This document shows positions 11,017 through 21,870 of a stretch of DNA of 64,000 nucleotides, piece by piece. Each line of letters begins with the position of its first letter. The first letter of the stretch is position 1. The stretch lies in the NCBI GenBank assembly GCA_947369165.1, contig CANBKJ010000003.1, forward strand, positions 1 to 64,000. Direction: 5' to 3'. The stretch is from an uncultured Lachnoclostridium sp. (GTDB lineage Bacteria; Bacillota; Clostridia; Lachnospirales; Lachnospiraceae). Under the pieces are notes generated by a model, which saw only the letters and a program-made list of their open reading frames with translations, was not told where the DNA came from and did not search any database. The translations under genes were made by a program, and so were the position numbers.

Positions 11017-11510
11017 GTCCGCATACTGTTTTTTGCCCTCAGGCGGCAAGAAAAATTATGGAAAAGGAAGCGCCAGACCAGAATACCGAATCCTGCTCCT
11101 GTCGAATCGATCAGCACATCTTTTACATTTCCATCCCTGCCTGGGACAAATAATTGATGGATCTCGTCGCTGGCAGCATACATGATGCTGAGCAATAATG
11201 CCGCTGCCATTCTCTTCTTATTGGCCTTTGTCATACAGCCAAGAGGTACCACCCACAATACGGCTAACAATGCGTATTCACTGAAATGTGCCGCTTTGCG
11301 GATCGGAACATGCAGAGTTTCCGCCTTTTCTTCCAGCTCTTCTTCTTCCCAGTCCAAAAAGGGAAGCCCTGCCATCACCTTCACTATTTTATAAGAAATC
11401 CCGTCACTGGTCTCAGAAGATTCCACTGCCGGCGCAGCGGAAAAGGAAAAGATCAGAACCATCCACATCACCGCCGGCACAAAGGACAGGATACAAACAA
11501 TTTTTTTCAT
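11013..11510 (-). CDS. VanZ family membrane protein
   Basis: KAAHFSEYALLAVLW...DEIHQLFVPGRDGNVKDVLIDSTGAGFG is the VanZ signature. Confidence 0.88.
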   Translation of the reverse strand: MKKIVCILSFVPAVMWMVLIFSFSAAPAVESSETSDGISYKIVKVMAGLPFLDWEEEELEEKAETLHVPIRKAAHFSEYALLAVLWVVPLGCMTKANKKRMAAALLLSIMYAASDEIHQLFVPGRDGNVKDVLIDSTGAGFGILVWRFLFHNFSCRLRAKNSMRT

Positions 11511-11624
11511 ACTGCCACTCCATTTTTTTTAAATTTCTTTGATAATACTACAAATTTTACTTGATTTCAACCTATCTATATAATAAACTAAGATATATAC
11601 ATATTCGATTAGGAGGCATATAAC

Positions 11625-11990
11625 ATGGATGTAATAGAAAAAATTGACTTTGATAAAGTGGGAAAGCGTATGAAACAGCTTAGAAACGAGCAGGGAATCA
11701 CGCAGGAAAAAATTGCGAAGGATCTGGGCAGCACGATCGCTTTTGTCAGCAATATAGAAAATAACCGGACAAAGATCAACCTTCGTGTGCTGATGTACTA
11801 CTCAAAGCTCTGCCACATCTCCATCGATTCACTTCTTAATGCTGGAAATCCAGAATTAATCGAAGCAGATGACGATTCGGTTGTAAACCAGGAGATTTCA
11901 AGAGTTTTAAAACACTATACTATGGAAGAAAAAATCAAACTGCTTAAAATGCTTAAGATCGGAAAGGACCTTAAGCTGGAGGAAGAATAG
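11625..11990 (+). CDS. XRE-family HTH transcriptional regulator
   Basis: VGKRMKQLRNEQGITQEKIAKDLGSTIAFVSNIENNRTKIN is an HTH_3 motif; RBS AGGAGGC upstream. Confidence 0.88.
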   Translation: MDVIEKIDFDKVGKRMKQLRNEQGITQEKIAKDLGSTIAFVSNIENNRTKINLRVLMYYSKLCHISIDSLLNAGNPELIEADDDSVVNQEISRVLKHYTMEEKIKLLKMLKIGKDLKLEEE

Positions 11991-12018
11991 ACAGGGCGTA
12001 TGTATTAAGTCTTGACGC

Positions 12019-12071
12019 AGAAGGGGCTGTCGCTTTAACGAATAAAAATTCGTGAAGCGACAGCCCCTTCT
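12019..12071 (+). terminator. Strong terminator hairpin after the XRE gene
   Basis: AGAAGGGGCTGTCGCTT...AAGCGACAGCCCCTTCT, 17-bp arms, followed by TGTTTTC. Confidence 0.75.
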
Positions 12072-12218
12072 GTTTTCTAAGGAACAATATTTATGTATTA
12101 AAACTGGTAAACAAATGGAATAATGAAAACTGCCAGCAGCATAAGCCACTGGCAGGAAAAATCTTATTTTTTTCAGTTAATTCGTATTAGATATATACCC
12201 GCCTTCAGACAGACCCTG

Positions 12219-14033
12219 CTATTTCAACTTTTTCACGGAGCTGAAACTTCCGTAGATCTTTTTGCCCTTTGCTCCTTTTTGGAAAGCTCTCACTTTAAAG
12301 AAACAGGTCTTACCTTTCTTTAATTTTTTCACGGTATATGTCGTCTTGGTGGTTGTGATCTCCTTCACCTTTTTCTTCAGTTTTTTATCTGTCGAGTAGC
12401 GGATCTCGTATCCGGCTGCTCCTTTTACCTTACTCCATTTTACTTTGGCTTTGTTGCCCTTTAATGATTTGACGGACAAGCCTTTGACCTTAGCCACCTT
12501 AATCTTATCTGTATCGGTCCCTGTCTTTGATTCTGGTTCCGGTGTTACCACCGGAGTCTGAGTCACTGCCGGCGGAGGTGTCACAGATGGAGTCTGGGAA
12601 ACTGCTGGAGGTTCTGTCACAACCGGTTCCGGCTCTTTCTCAAAATACCAGTAATCAAACTTAAACAGCTCCTCCTCCGAAGAACCAGTAAAGCACAGGT
12701 ACAGATCATGAACTCCCGTAATTCTTTCTACATCAGTAGTAAATACCTTGTACTGCTCTGTACTTCCTGTATCAGCGATCTTTACTTCTCCAATCACTGG
12801 GCCATCCTCGGAATCCAAACGAAGTTCAATAGCTGCCTCTTTCTCTCCCTCACTGGCTGCTGACGCATGGAAGCGAATCGGTCCTTTCTCTCCAAAATCT
12901 ATATTTCTTACCTTTAAGCTGCTCCCGTTCTTGATATTGCACACATTGATGCCACCCTCCGGGCAATTCTCCGTCTCCACATCCGTTCCCCAGGAAAAGG
13001 TCTCTGCCTCCACCAGATCATAGGGATTTAATTCACGGATCGGCTCCGGACCTTCCTTGGTCATATTCATTTCCGGGAAGGTGCCATCTTCATTGTAAGT
13101 AAATTCTTCTACACAAACCGAGCGGTGATAACTTCCTCCGCCAGGCAGCGCCTGATTATGATAAAACAGGTAAGAGTGTCCCATAAAGTCCACGACACCG
13201 GGATGGTTTGTAAAGCATCCGCCTTGAGACGGCATGATGACTCCCTGGTACTTCCATGGTCCCGTGGGAGATGTACTGGTGGAGTAGGCGAGATGTTCCG
13301 ATCCTCCACCGGGAGCAAATGCCGCATAAACCATATAGTACAGGTTGCCACGTTTATAGAACCACGGTCCCTCTCCATAAGAACAGGTACGGTCCGAAGC
13401 CCCTTCCCCAAAACTCTCGACATTCATGTCAACATCGACGATTCCTGTCGTTTTATCATAAGAAATCATATCCTCATTCAATTTGACATAACGCAGCTTT
13501 GGGTTTCCAAAATAAAGATATGCCTGCCCATCGTCATCGATGTATACCGTGGGATCGATATTATTCCAGTCTCCCTGATCTACCAGCGGTCTTCCGATGG
13601 CATCCTCAAAAGGACCCTCAGGACTGTCACTGACTCCTACACCGATCACCATGCCGCCGCTTTTCTTGTGGATTGGAACATATAAATAGAACTTTCCATC
13701 CCGTTCCACACACTGAGGTGCCCATGCTCGGTCCTCAGCCCATTTAAAGGAGTCCCTGGACATGATCGTACCGTGGTCCGTCCAGTTTACCATATCTTTC
13801 GTAGAATAACATTTCCAGTCAAACATGGTGTAAAAATTATCTACCAGCTCATCCTCATCGTGGGAAGTATACAGATATAATGTGTCTCCATAGGCCATCG
13901 GCGCCGGATCCGCCGTATATATATTCTGTACGATGGGATTTTCAGCCGAGACTTTCTGCGGCAGAAGGGTAACAGTCAGACTTAACGCTGCCGTGATCCC
14001 CACTAATTTCTTAAAAAATGCTTTTTTTCTCAT
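12219..14033 (-). CDS. Secreted GH43-family glycosidase with CBM6-like domain and Lys-rich C-terminal Fn3-like domain
   Basis: Signal peptide; NPIVQNIYTADPAPMAYGDTLYLYTSHDEDE resembles GH43 (XynD-type); DYWYFEKEP end of a CBM6-like module; Pro/Thr linker; KVKGLSVKSLKGNKAKVKWSKVKGAAGYEIRYSTDKKLKKKVK Fn3-like repeat. Confidence 0.85.
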   Translation of the reverse strand: MRKKAFFKKLVGITAALSLTVTLLPQKVSAENPIVQNIYTADPAPMAYGDTLYLYTSHDEDELVDNFYTMFDWKCYSTKDMVNWTDHGTIMSRDSFKWAEDRAWAPQCVERDGKFYLYVPIHKKSGGMVIGVGVSDSPEGPFEDAIGRPLVDQGDWNNIDPTVYIDDDGQAYLYFGNPKLRYVKLNEDMISYDKTTGIVDVDMNVESFGEGASDRTCSYGEGPWFYKRGNLYYMVYAAFAPGGGSEHLAYSTSTSPTGPWKYQGVIMPSQGGCFTNHPGVVDFMGHSYLFYHNQALPGGGSYHRSVCVEEFTYNEDGTFPEMNMTKEGPEPIRELNPYDLVEAETFSWGTDVETENCPEGGINVCNIKNGSSLKVRNIDFGEKGPIRFHASAASEGEKEAAIELRLDSEDGPVIGEVKIADTGSTEQYKVFTTDVERITGVHDLYLCFTGSSEEELFKFDYWYFEKEPEPVVTEPPAVSQTPSVTPPPAVTQTPVVTPEPESKTGTDTDKIKVAKVKGLSVKSLKGNKAKVKWSKVKGAAGYEIRYSTDKKLKKKVKEITTTKTTYTVKKLKKGKTCFFKVRAFQKGAKGKKIYGSFSSVKKLK

Positions 14034-14043
14034 ACGAAACCTC

Positions 14044-17000
14044 CTATTCTACTGTTACAAATGCATCCGATTGGCTCAGTATCCCGCCTTTAGAATCCAC
14101 AATGGTTAATATATATCTGCCTGGCTGTGTCGGTGCTTTCATACTACTGCTGTCTCCCGCCGCCTTTGACATGGATGGATCCTTTTCATCGAAGGCGGAA
14201 AGACCGGATGGCGCAAGCCAGATCGTCTTCGTTCCGTCAGATAAGACACTCGAAAAATGGAATTCCTCTCCGCTGCCAACGGTAATGTCAGAATCGAGGA
14301 TCTGGTTCGCTTCTGTCACTGAGGTGGTAAACACGATCGTCTCGCTGTCCGCCTTCAGTGTCCAGGTTCCCGCAGTAGAGATCTCATACCCATTTTCAAT
14401 GGCTTTTCCATTGAGCGTATAGGAATATTCTGATGAAAGTTCCAGCACCAACGGCCTAATCTTGGACACATTGACATTCTGTCCCTCAGAGACATTTGCG
14501 ATATTAGATGCCTCCCCCACATAGAGCGTAAAGGTAGAGGCACCGGAAACAGAACCGTCTGCATAGCGGATATAGAGTTTGTATTCTCCCGCCTCCTTTG
14601 GAATATCCATAGTCTTTTCATTTCCAGCTGCCTTTGTCATGACATCACTCTCTGCAAAGGAGGACGTTCCCTCTTTTGCCAGCCAGACCTCATCCTCCTG
14701 TTTCAGCAGTCCTCGGCGTGGCAGCTTCTGTCCCGCTGCCAGTCTCACATTCGCTGCCAGCTCATAATCCGTATCCGGAATCACATCCTGACCCACCATA
14801 TAGACATAATCATCTTCCAGACCAGAATACAATACCGTTTCATACCCTTTCAGCGGCCAGATGTACTGCTCATTCACGTACTGATCCAGAGTACAGTTTG
14901 GTGCTGTGGTCTCCGACCGGTCTGTGTTGGAAAAACCATTGGTCACAATCATATCATGCTTCCTGCGCCAGTCATTTAATTCATAGACATTACGTATGAT
15001 ATTGGTCACCACATTGCTGTCAAATTTAATGTAGGCACTTCCTTCATCCGGATGGAATCCGTTGATCATCTTGCTTCCATTTGCAGTCTGTTTCTTACGT
15101 TTCGCATTGATATAGTTGAAACTCATTTCCGAATATTCTGTCCAGTCGTCATTTCCCTGTTTTCCCAGGGTATAGATTCCTCCTGCATCCTGCAGCAGGG
15201 AACAGATCTCCTCTACACGGTTGTAATTTACATGATTGTTCTTGGACGTATCTGTCGGAACGCCTGGCAGCTGTGAGTCACTTCCCGTCTCTCCATCAAA
15301 GTTGCACCATCCCCAGCCAATGCTCATGCCACTGTAGGAGCATTTATACACAAAGTTGTGAAGAACCTGCATATTATAGGTAAAGAAAGAAGTAATCGGA
15401 GAGTTGCCTGGGAAGAAGTAACAGTTCTCGTACAAATAATTGTTAGTGATCGTTATATTTTTCGGAACAGACTCCGTGCCATCCCGGAACTTCTCTTTCT
15501 CCGGTCCCGCTGCATTGTTTGCTTTTACATGGTGTATCTCGGTGTCATTTTCATAAACATGCTGAGGATGCCCCACGACGATTCCGGCTCCTCCTGTGTG
15601 GGCAATATAGTTTCCAGTAACCTCACAATCCCATACGTCATTTCCCAAATGGGCGCCAAGATAACCGGTGTGACGGATCTCTCCATTTAAAAACCGGATG
15701 TTTTTGGCGGAATTGATATGAATCGCTGCAGGCGGCACATCATAGGAACGATAGATGTCGTCATGCTGGTTGACGTTGGCAAATTTGGTAAGTACGATGG
15801 ATCCCTGAACCGAAGCATAACCGTGGGATCCCTCCAGCTCATATAAATTCCAGTCCGTATAGGCAAATCCCAGTCCATCAAAGGTAATATTCTGAACGTA
15901 ATCGGAAGTCGGCTTATCTCCGCACATATCAATGATCGTATCCGTCTCAGGAATGATCACTTCTGCACTGTTGATATCCTCTCCCTCTCTTGGTATGTAA
16001 TAGAGCATGCTTCCCGCCTGGTCAAAATAAAACTCACCGGGTTTCTCCAGCCATTCAAATACATTGGTCACATCATTGGATTTGGTTGGGCTGTATGCAG
16101 TTCCCCATCCAAGATTTTGTGCCAGCGCGCCATAAGGCATCTGCAGATTCACCTGGGTATCCCCCTCTTCCGTCAGGGAAAGAGATTCGGCACAAACCAG
16201 CTGCTGTGCCCAGGTAGAACCGGACTCCAGCTCAATATTCTGTGGATTTCTTGTATCTGCCGGCAATCCAAAAGATGCTGAAAATACAGCGCCGGTATAG
16301 ATCTTTGTCGTACTCGGAGCCCAGGCCCATTCTGCCTGCCCCTTGGCTACCGTATAACTGCCAAGGGCCTGGGCCGGTTTCTGCGATTTACTCGTCATCG
16401 AGGCACGCTCTCCATTCACATAGATGGCACGTAACTTCTCAGAGCGCTCCAAAGGAACTTTATATGCGGTCACTCCATCACGAAGCCAGTTCACATCTTC
16501 TGCTTTCTGCCACTTGCCTTCGAGTCTTTTACCTCCGCTGAATACAGGGGTTGCTCCTTTAGCCGCCCGGTAGATCACAGTGCCCTGTTCCGTTCCGGAA
16601 TCCTTTGAATCAAATACGATGGTGTCCTCCACTGGATAAAAACCATCTGCGATCTCCACCACGATATCGCCCTTTGACTTATCCAGACCGCGCACCGCCT
16701 CTTTGGCACGAGCCAGCGTCTTAAAAGGATGCGAGCTGGAACCATCACCGCCATCATCTCCATCCGCTGACACATAAAATGTCGGCTCTATCTTAACATC
16801 CGGTGCCGGCCCATGGGATACCACTGGCGGATTAGCGCCTGGAGTCACAGAGGGCAGCGCCGTAGGATTCGGCACTGGAACCGATGTCTTTTTATCTGGT
16901 ACTGTTTTTTTCTTCACCGTCACCTTCACCTTTCCAATAACCTTTTTCTTCTTTTTCTTTTTGACCTGATATGTTTCTTTTACCGTGATCACAGCTTTTC

Positions 17001-17253
17001 CAGCCTTTTTCCCACGAACCACCCCATTTTTGGTAACAGAGGCAATCTTCTTTTTGCTGGAGGAAAAGACATATTTTCTCTTTTTCTTTTTATTCTTGAT
17101 CTGAATCTTCTTCGTCTTTCCCGTGAGAACCGTGATTTTGGTCTGCTTCAGGGATGTTTTTTTCGCCGCTTCAGCGGTTGTACCTGGCGTAAAAAGGGAT
17201 ACTGTCAGAGCTCCCAAAAGCACACCACTAACTAGTTTGTTTAACATTCTCAT
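14044..17253 (-). CDS. Large secreted right-handed parallel beta-helix protein with Lys-rich N-terminal Ig-like (Big_2) domain; possible GH141-like enzyme
   Basis: Signal peptide; ITVLTGKTKKIQIK...KKIASVTKNGVVRGKKAGKAVITVK Big_2-like; TFYVSADGDDGGDGSSSHPFKTLARAKEAVRGLDK...SGGKRLEGKW beta-helix start. Confidence 0.75.
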   Translation of the reverse strand: MRMLNKLVSGVLLGALTVSLFTPGTTAEAAKKTSLKQTKITVLTGKTKKIQIKNKKKKRKYVFSSSKKKIASVTKNGVVRGKKAGKAVITVKETYQVKKKKKKKVIGKVKVTVKKKTVPDKKTSVPVPNPTALPSVTPGANPPVVSHGPAPDVKIEPTFYVSADGDDGGDGSSSHPFKTLARAKEAVRGLDKSKGDIVVEIADGFYPVEDTIVFDSKDSGTEQGTVIYRAAKGATPVFSGGKRLEGKWQKAEDVNWLRDGVTAYKVPLERSEKLRAIYVNGERASMTSKSQKPAQALGSYTVAKGQAEWAWAPSTTKIYTGAVFSASFGLPADTRNPQNIELESGSTWAQQLVCAESLSLTEEGDTQVNLQMPYGALAQNLGWGTAYSPTKSNDVTNVFEWLEKPGEFYFDQAGSMLYYIPREGEDINSAEVIIPETDTIIDMCGDKPTSDYVQNITFDGLGFAYTDWNLYELEGSHGYASVQGSIVLTKFANVNQHDDIYRSYDVPPAAIHINSAKNIRFLNGEIRHTGYLGAHLGNDVWDCEVTGNYIAHTGGAGIVVGHPQHVYENDTEIHHVKANNAAGPEKEKFRDGTESVPKNITITNNYLYENCYFFPGNSPITSFFTYNMQVLHNFVYKCSYSGMSIGWGWCNFDGETGSDSQLPGVPTDTSKNNHVNYNRVEEICSLLQDAGGIYTLGKQGNDDWTEYSEMSFNYINAKRKKQTANGSKMINGFHPDEGSAYIKFDSNVVTNIIRNVYELNDWRRKHDMIVTNGFSNTDRSETTAPNCTLDQYVNEQYIWPLKGYETVLYSGLEDDYVYMVGQDVIPDTDYELAANVRLAAGQKLPRRGLLKQEDEVWLAKEGTSSFAESDVMTKAAGNEKTMDIPKEAGEYKLYIRYADGSVSGASTFTLYVGEASNIANVSEGQNVNVSKIRPLVLELSSEYSYTLNGKAIENGYEISTAGTWTLKADSETIVFTTSVTEANQILDSDITVGSGEEFHFSSVLSDGTKTIWLAPSGLSAFDEKDPSMSKAAGDSSSMKAPTQPGRYILTIVDSKGGILSQSDAFVTVE

Positions 17254-17342
17254 AAGCCTCTTTCCTTTCTGTATTTTGTTTCATTATACAAAAATAATCC
17301 CCTCTTTTCAAGCATATCTATTCAAATTGCACAAAAGAAATA

Positions 17343-17384
17343 ACAAAAAACAAGAACTGACTTCCGTCAATCCTTGTTTTTCTG
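17343..17384 (-). terminator. Terminator after cysS
   Basis: Minus strand AAAAACAAGGATTGACGGAAGTCAGTTCTTGTTTTTTGTT. Confidence 0.6.
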
Positions 17385-17414
17385 CTTCCGGCATAATTGC
17401 ACCATCGAGCTGAT

Positions 17415-18830
17415 TTATTCTCTGGTCCACACAACGCCTTCTCTCGTATCCTTTATAAGAATTCCTTTTCCTTTCAGCTCATCCCGGATCTCATCCGCCC
17501 TGGCAAAATTTTTCTCCTTCTTTGCTGCTGCGCGCTCTGCGATCTTCTGTTCCACATATGCAGACAGTTCTTCATCCACCTCAGTCTCTTCTCTCTCCCA
17601 TGCCCGTTCAAGCCCCAGAGACAATACGCTGTCCATCTCAGTGATGATCTTCCGTTTAGCTGCTCCCGGCATATCTTCCTTGAGGACATCATACAACACC
17701 GTAAGTCCCATAGAGGTATTCAGGTCATTTCCCATAGCCTCAGCAAACTTTATGCGGTATGCTTCTACTTTTTTATCCTCTGGCACGCCTTCCTCTGACA
17801 CTGCCGCCACCCGCTTCATCAGCTTCTCATAGGCAGCCGCCACATTGTCCAGCCCCTCATAGGAAAATTCCAGAGGTTTGCGGTAGTGGGACTGGAGACA
17901 GAACATCCGGTAAACCATCGGATCATACCCCTTTTCTTCCAGAAGGGATACCGTGAGAAATTCGCCCTTGGATTTGCTCATCTTACCGCTCCTGGTATTG
18001 AGATGATTGACATGGAACCAGTAATTGCACCATTTATGTCCGAGATAGGCCTCACTTTGGGCAATCTCATTTGTGTGGTGTGGAAAAATGTTATCCACGC
18101 CGCCACAATGGATATCCATATACTCGCCAAGGTGTTTGATGCTGATGCTGGAACACTCGATATGCCATCCCGGATATCCAACACCCCAGGGACTGTCCCA
18201 TTTGAGTTCCTGGTTGTCAAATTTGGATTTGGTAAACCAGAGAACAAAATCTGTCTTATTTCTCTTATTGGTATCCTCCTCCACATCTTCCCTGACGCCT
18301 ACCTGGAGTTCCTCCTCCTTCTGGGAAGACAGAACATAGTAATCCGCCAGCTTAGAGGTGTCAAAATATACATTTTCCCCTGCCACATAGGCATAGCCCT
18401 TTTCCAGAAGAACTTCAATCATATGAATAAACTCACCGATGCAGTCCGTGGCCGGCTCCACCACATCCGGGCGTTTGATCCGCAGCTTTTCACAGTCCTG
18501 AAAAAATGCTTCGGTATAAAATCTGGCGATATCCATAACGGATTTATGCTCTCTTTTGGCGCCGGCCAGCATCTTATCTTCCCCGGTATCCCCGTCACTG
18601 GACAGATGTCCCACATCTGTAATATTCATAACCCGTTTTACATCATACCCGGCAAAACGGAGATATTTTTCCAGAACATCTTCCATAATATAGCTTCTCA
18701 GATTGCCTATATGGGCAAAATGATATACCGTCGGTCCACAGGTATACATAGCCACCTTTCCCGGTTCATTCGGCACAAATTCTTCCACCTTTTTGGAAAG
18801 GGTATTGTATAAACAAGTCTTAGCCCTCAT
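17415..18830 (-). CDS. cysS: Cysteinyl-tRNA synthetase
   Basis: MYTCGPTVYHFAHIGNLRSYIMEDVLEKYL; KMSKSKG. Confidence 0.97.
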   Translation of the reverse strand: MRAKTCLYNTLSKKVEEFVPNEPGKVAMYTCGPTVYHFAHIGNLRSYIMEDVLEKYLRFAGYDVKRVMNITDVGHLSSDGDTGEDKMLAGAKREHKSVMDIARFYTEAFFQDCEKLRIKRPDVVEPATDCIGEFIHMIEVLLEKGYAYVAGENVYFDTSKLADYYVLSSQKEEELQVGVREDVEEDTNKRNKTDFVLWFTKSKFDNQELKWDSPWGVGYPGWHIECSSISIKHLGEYMDIHCGGVDNIFPHHTNEIAQSEAYLGHKWCNYWFHVNHLNTRSGKMSKSKGEFLTVSLLEEKGYDPMVYRMFCLQSHYRKPLEFSYEGLDNVAAAYEKLMKRVAAVSEEGVPEDKKVEAYRIKFAEAMGNDLNTSMGLTVLYDVLKEDMPGAAKRKIITEMDSVLSLGLERAWEREETEVDEELSAYVEQKIAERAAAKKEKNFARADEIRDELKGKGILIKDTREGVVWTRE

Positions 18831-18874
18831 AACTCTCCTCCATTCTGGCTGACACTGATTTCTGTATGATTATA

Positions 18875-20419
18875 TTACTTTTTCTCCTGCAGGTCAAGGT
18901 CAGACAGGGATTCAAATGCCTCGATTACTGCATCCACAGACATCTTATCCACAAGAAAATAATCCATTCCATCCTTGTCAACCCGGTAAAAATTCGTACC
19001 GTCATAAGGCAGGTACCGGACTGTCACATCCCGCCCCTCCTCATGGTATACCGCAGTCAGTACAGGATCCTTACTTTCCGGTTTTACAGAATCCTTCGCC
19101 GCTGAAGTGAACTCCAGCAAAAATGCCTTGGAATATGGCGTCAGGAAGGTATCTTCTTTGTCCGCAGGCACAGTTTTTCCATTCAGCGTCCAGATATTCT
19201 TCTCCTTGCCGTCCTCCCCCTTTTCAGAATCATGAGTTACAGTGATCTTTTTACCAGAACGTCCTATCGTCACCTCATAGCCTTTTATATCTGTGGCAAG
19301 GGTAGAATATACACTGTGGTCCATATAAGTATAGGCGTCTGCCCCCATCATGCTCTCTGCCTTGTCTGCAGACAGGGTATACACATGCTCAGAGCCTTTC
19401 AAGCTCACATAATAATCGCCATTTTCATCCTTTTTTCCCACGTACAGGGTGTACCCTTTCGGATCCTGATATTTCTTCGGCACCACGTTGGCCTTGTTGG
19501 TACTCTTCCCGACGGTGGACACCGATTGGGAATCCTCTTTTTCCTCCGGAATCTCATAACCATCCTTCAGATCAAAATATCCCACCTGGATCTCCGCCGC
19601 CGGCTGATCCAGACCATATTTTTTCTTGTCCCTGCACTGATACTCCACCAATGCATCAAAAGATACCGTCGTATAGAAGCTCTGCAGTGTCGACCAGTCA
19701 TTGGTTGAGGAACCTGCCAGGGGTTTTTTATAAGGTTTTGTGATCACCCAGTTCGTATAGGCATCCACCTTCTTATCATCCGATACAATTTCTGCCAAAA
19801 AGGTAATTTTACTTTTATTCTTTATGGAAATCTTCGTCAGATAATCGGCGTTGATCTCCGCGATCTCTTCTTTGGAGATCAGAGAATTTTTTTCCACATC
19901 AAGGGAAGAATACAGCGTATCTGCAAAGGTATAGATCTTATCGCTGTCAGCTGTCATTCCATAATTACCACCGCCGACAGGAACCATATCGCCAAAATAG
20001 ATCTCATAGGACTTACCATCGGATGTGGTTATCTTTACTGTCATTTGTGGTTTTTCCAAACCATACTCTTGTTTGCTGCCTCCATCTCCCGCCAGTTCTT
20101 TTGTGGCAGTCACCGGACTCAAAGCCTGGAACATGCTCTCCACCGCTTCCTGGTCCACAGGAGCCTCTGGGAGATTCTCCAGTTTCCATCCCGCCTCCTC
20201 TTTGTGCAGAGAAATGGGTTCCTCTCCTTCTCTGGAGACGGAGATCGCTGTGATATTGTCCTTCTCCACCTGAAAAACCCGCACGGTCTCAGAGGTGCTC
20301 TCCTGTTCCCCAGTTTTCTCATCCTCTCCCTGAGGTACTAGAAAATACAGGACGATGGCTGCTGCCATCAAAACACAGAGCCCTGCCAGTGTGAACGCCT
20401 GCTTCTTTCCTTTTGACAT
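18875..20419 (-). CDS. DUF4340 domain-containing protein
   Basis: Single N-terminal TM; DUF4340-like repeats; TGATG stop/start overlap with the GldG-like gene. Confidence 0.8.
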   Translation of the reverse strand: MSKGKKQAFTLAGLCVLMAAAIVLYFLVPQGEDEKTGEQESTSETVRVFQVEKDNITAISVSREGEEPISLHKEEAGWKLENLPEAPVDQEAVESMFQALSPVTATKELAGDGGSKQEYGLEKPQMTVKITTSDGKSYEIYFGDMVPVGGGNYGMTADSDKIYTFADTLYSSLDVEKNSLISKEEIAEINADYLTKISIKNKSKITFLAEIVSDDKKVDAYTNWVITKPYKKPLAGSSTNDWSTLQSFYTTVSFDALVEYQCRDKKKYGLDQPAAEIQVGYFDLKDGYEIPEEKEDSQSVSTVGKSTNKANVVPKKYQDPKGYTLYVGKKDENGDYYVSLKGSEHVYTLSADKAESMMGADAYTYMDHSVYSTLATDIKGYEVTIGRSGKKITVTHDSEKGEDGKEKNIWTLNGKTVPADKEDTFLTPYSKAFLLEFTSAAKDSVKPESKDPVLTAVYHEEGRDVTVRYLPYDGTNFYRVDKDGMDYFLVDKMSVDAVIEAFESLSDLDLQEKK

Positions 20420-21867
20420 CAGTTCTTCCTCCTTTTGAACCAGATCACAAAACCAGCTGCCAGCAGAACAAGGGGAAGGACCACCACCAGAGCCACTGTA
20501 AAGAATACGATGTCTCCATTCTGGATCATTACCGTCTCCATATTCAAGCTTCTTGTCGGAATCGCCAATGTAGTAGTCTCACCTCCCGTGAGCCAGGTGG
20601 CAGACTGAAGCACCATCGAACGGTTTCCAAACTGGTTACTGGATATATAGGCATCCGCATTAAAATTGGATGAGGCAAACAACACGATCTTCGTCGCCTT
20701 TCCCTGCCCCTGGGTATTTTCTGCATACATGTCCGTAATGGCTGCTGCCACGGCAAAGGGCCCATTGATGTCCTTGTCTTCCTTTTCCAGCGTCGTAGTA
20801 TTGGCATTGGTCTTGGAAAAAGCGGAATCTGTCGTAGTCAGAAGGGGATCCACTGTCAAGGTGCTTCTCACATCGCTCTGAACCGTCAATCCCTTCGTTC
20901 CCTGAACAACCACCGGCGAACTTTCTGTAAGTTCCTCCGTGATCTCATGCTCTTTTGTATTTCCCACAAAGGCCGTCGGATTCTTTTCCGATATCGCCCC
21001 TTCCGCATCCAGCACAAATCCATCTGCCACATTGACTCCATAGTCCGCCAGAAGCTTATAAAAATTTGTCATTTCCTTTTCTGGCAGCGCATTGATATAA
21101 ATCATCGCCTTTCCACCATTTTTTAAGTATTCGGAAAGGAGATTATATTCCTCCTCGGTAAAATCATATACCGGGCCGTTGATCATCAAGATCCGGCAGT
21201 CCTCCGGAATACTTTTTGCCGAAGCTGTGGCAAGTTCTTCCGCTTCAATATTGGATTTATCCAGAATCTCCTGGAAACTGCTCCCGATCTCTCCCTCGCC
21301 GTGACCGGAGGTATAATAAAGCTTATTGGTTGTATCACTGGTCACGATCTGCAGTGCAGCAGTAATCTGTCCCTCCGCATCCAGTGTATTTGTATACCCG
21401 CCTGACATATAATCCATATCCTGCACCAACATCTTTGTCGCTGACACCAATCGCTTTTTATCTTTGGTCTCATTAACCACAATCACATCATTGTCCTGAA
21501 TTTCCTCATCCGTGAACTGTTTGGAAAAATTGGGATAAACCACGGGATCCTTGTCTACCACCTCAATATTTCCCAGTCCATTGTACTGCTCAAGAACCTT
21601 CTCAATCACACTCTGCTGGTTGCCCTCCTGGCACATATAATACAGCTTTACTTTATCTTTAATCCCCTGTGCCAGTTTTTTCGTATCCTCCGTCAGTGTA
21701 TATTTTTTGTCACTGCTGAGGTCCACTGAAATATTCATCTTATTGACTATAAGATTTAACACCACCACAAGCACGATGACGATCACCATAACAAGGGTCT
21801 GATAGCCGCCCATTTTGAACTTGCGGTCTTTAAAGCTCTTTTTTACATCTTTCATCTTATCCTCCAT
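20419..21867 (-). CDS. GldG-like ABC-associated protein
   Basis: N-terminal TM, GldG-type extracytoplasmic domain (YYTSGHGEGEIGSSFQEIL) and C-terminal TM. Confidence 0.83.
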   Translation of the reverse strand: MEDKMKDVKKSFKDRKFKMGGYQTLVMVIVIVLVVVLNLIVNKMNISVDLSSDKKYTLTEDTKKLAQGIKDKVKLYYMCQEGNQQSVIEKVLEQYNGLGNIEVVDKDPVVYPNFSKQFTDEEIQDNDVIVVNETKDKKRLVSATKMLVQDMDYMSGGYTNTLDAEGQITAALQIVTSDTTNKLYYTSGHGEGEIGSSFQEILDKSNIEAEELATASAKSIPEDCRILMINGPVYDFTEEEYNLLSEYLKNGGKAMIYINALPEKEMTNFYKLLADYGVNVADGFVLDAEGAISEKNPTAFVGNTKEHEITEELTESSPVVVQGTKGLTVQSDVRSTLTVDPLLTTTDSAFSKTNANTTTLEKEDKDINGPFAVAAAITDMYAENTQGQGKATKIVLFASSNFNADAYISSNQFGNRSMVLQSATWLTGGETTTLAIPTRSLNMETVMIQNGDIVFFTVALVVVLPLVLLAAGFVIWFKRRKN

Positions 21868-21870
21868 ACA

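Noticed and set aside
17886-18812. 308-aa plus-strand ORF
   Set aside because: Antisense to cysS; no recognisable motifs.
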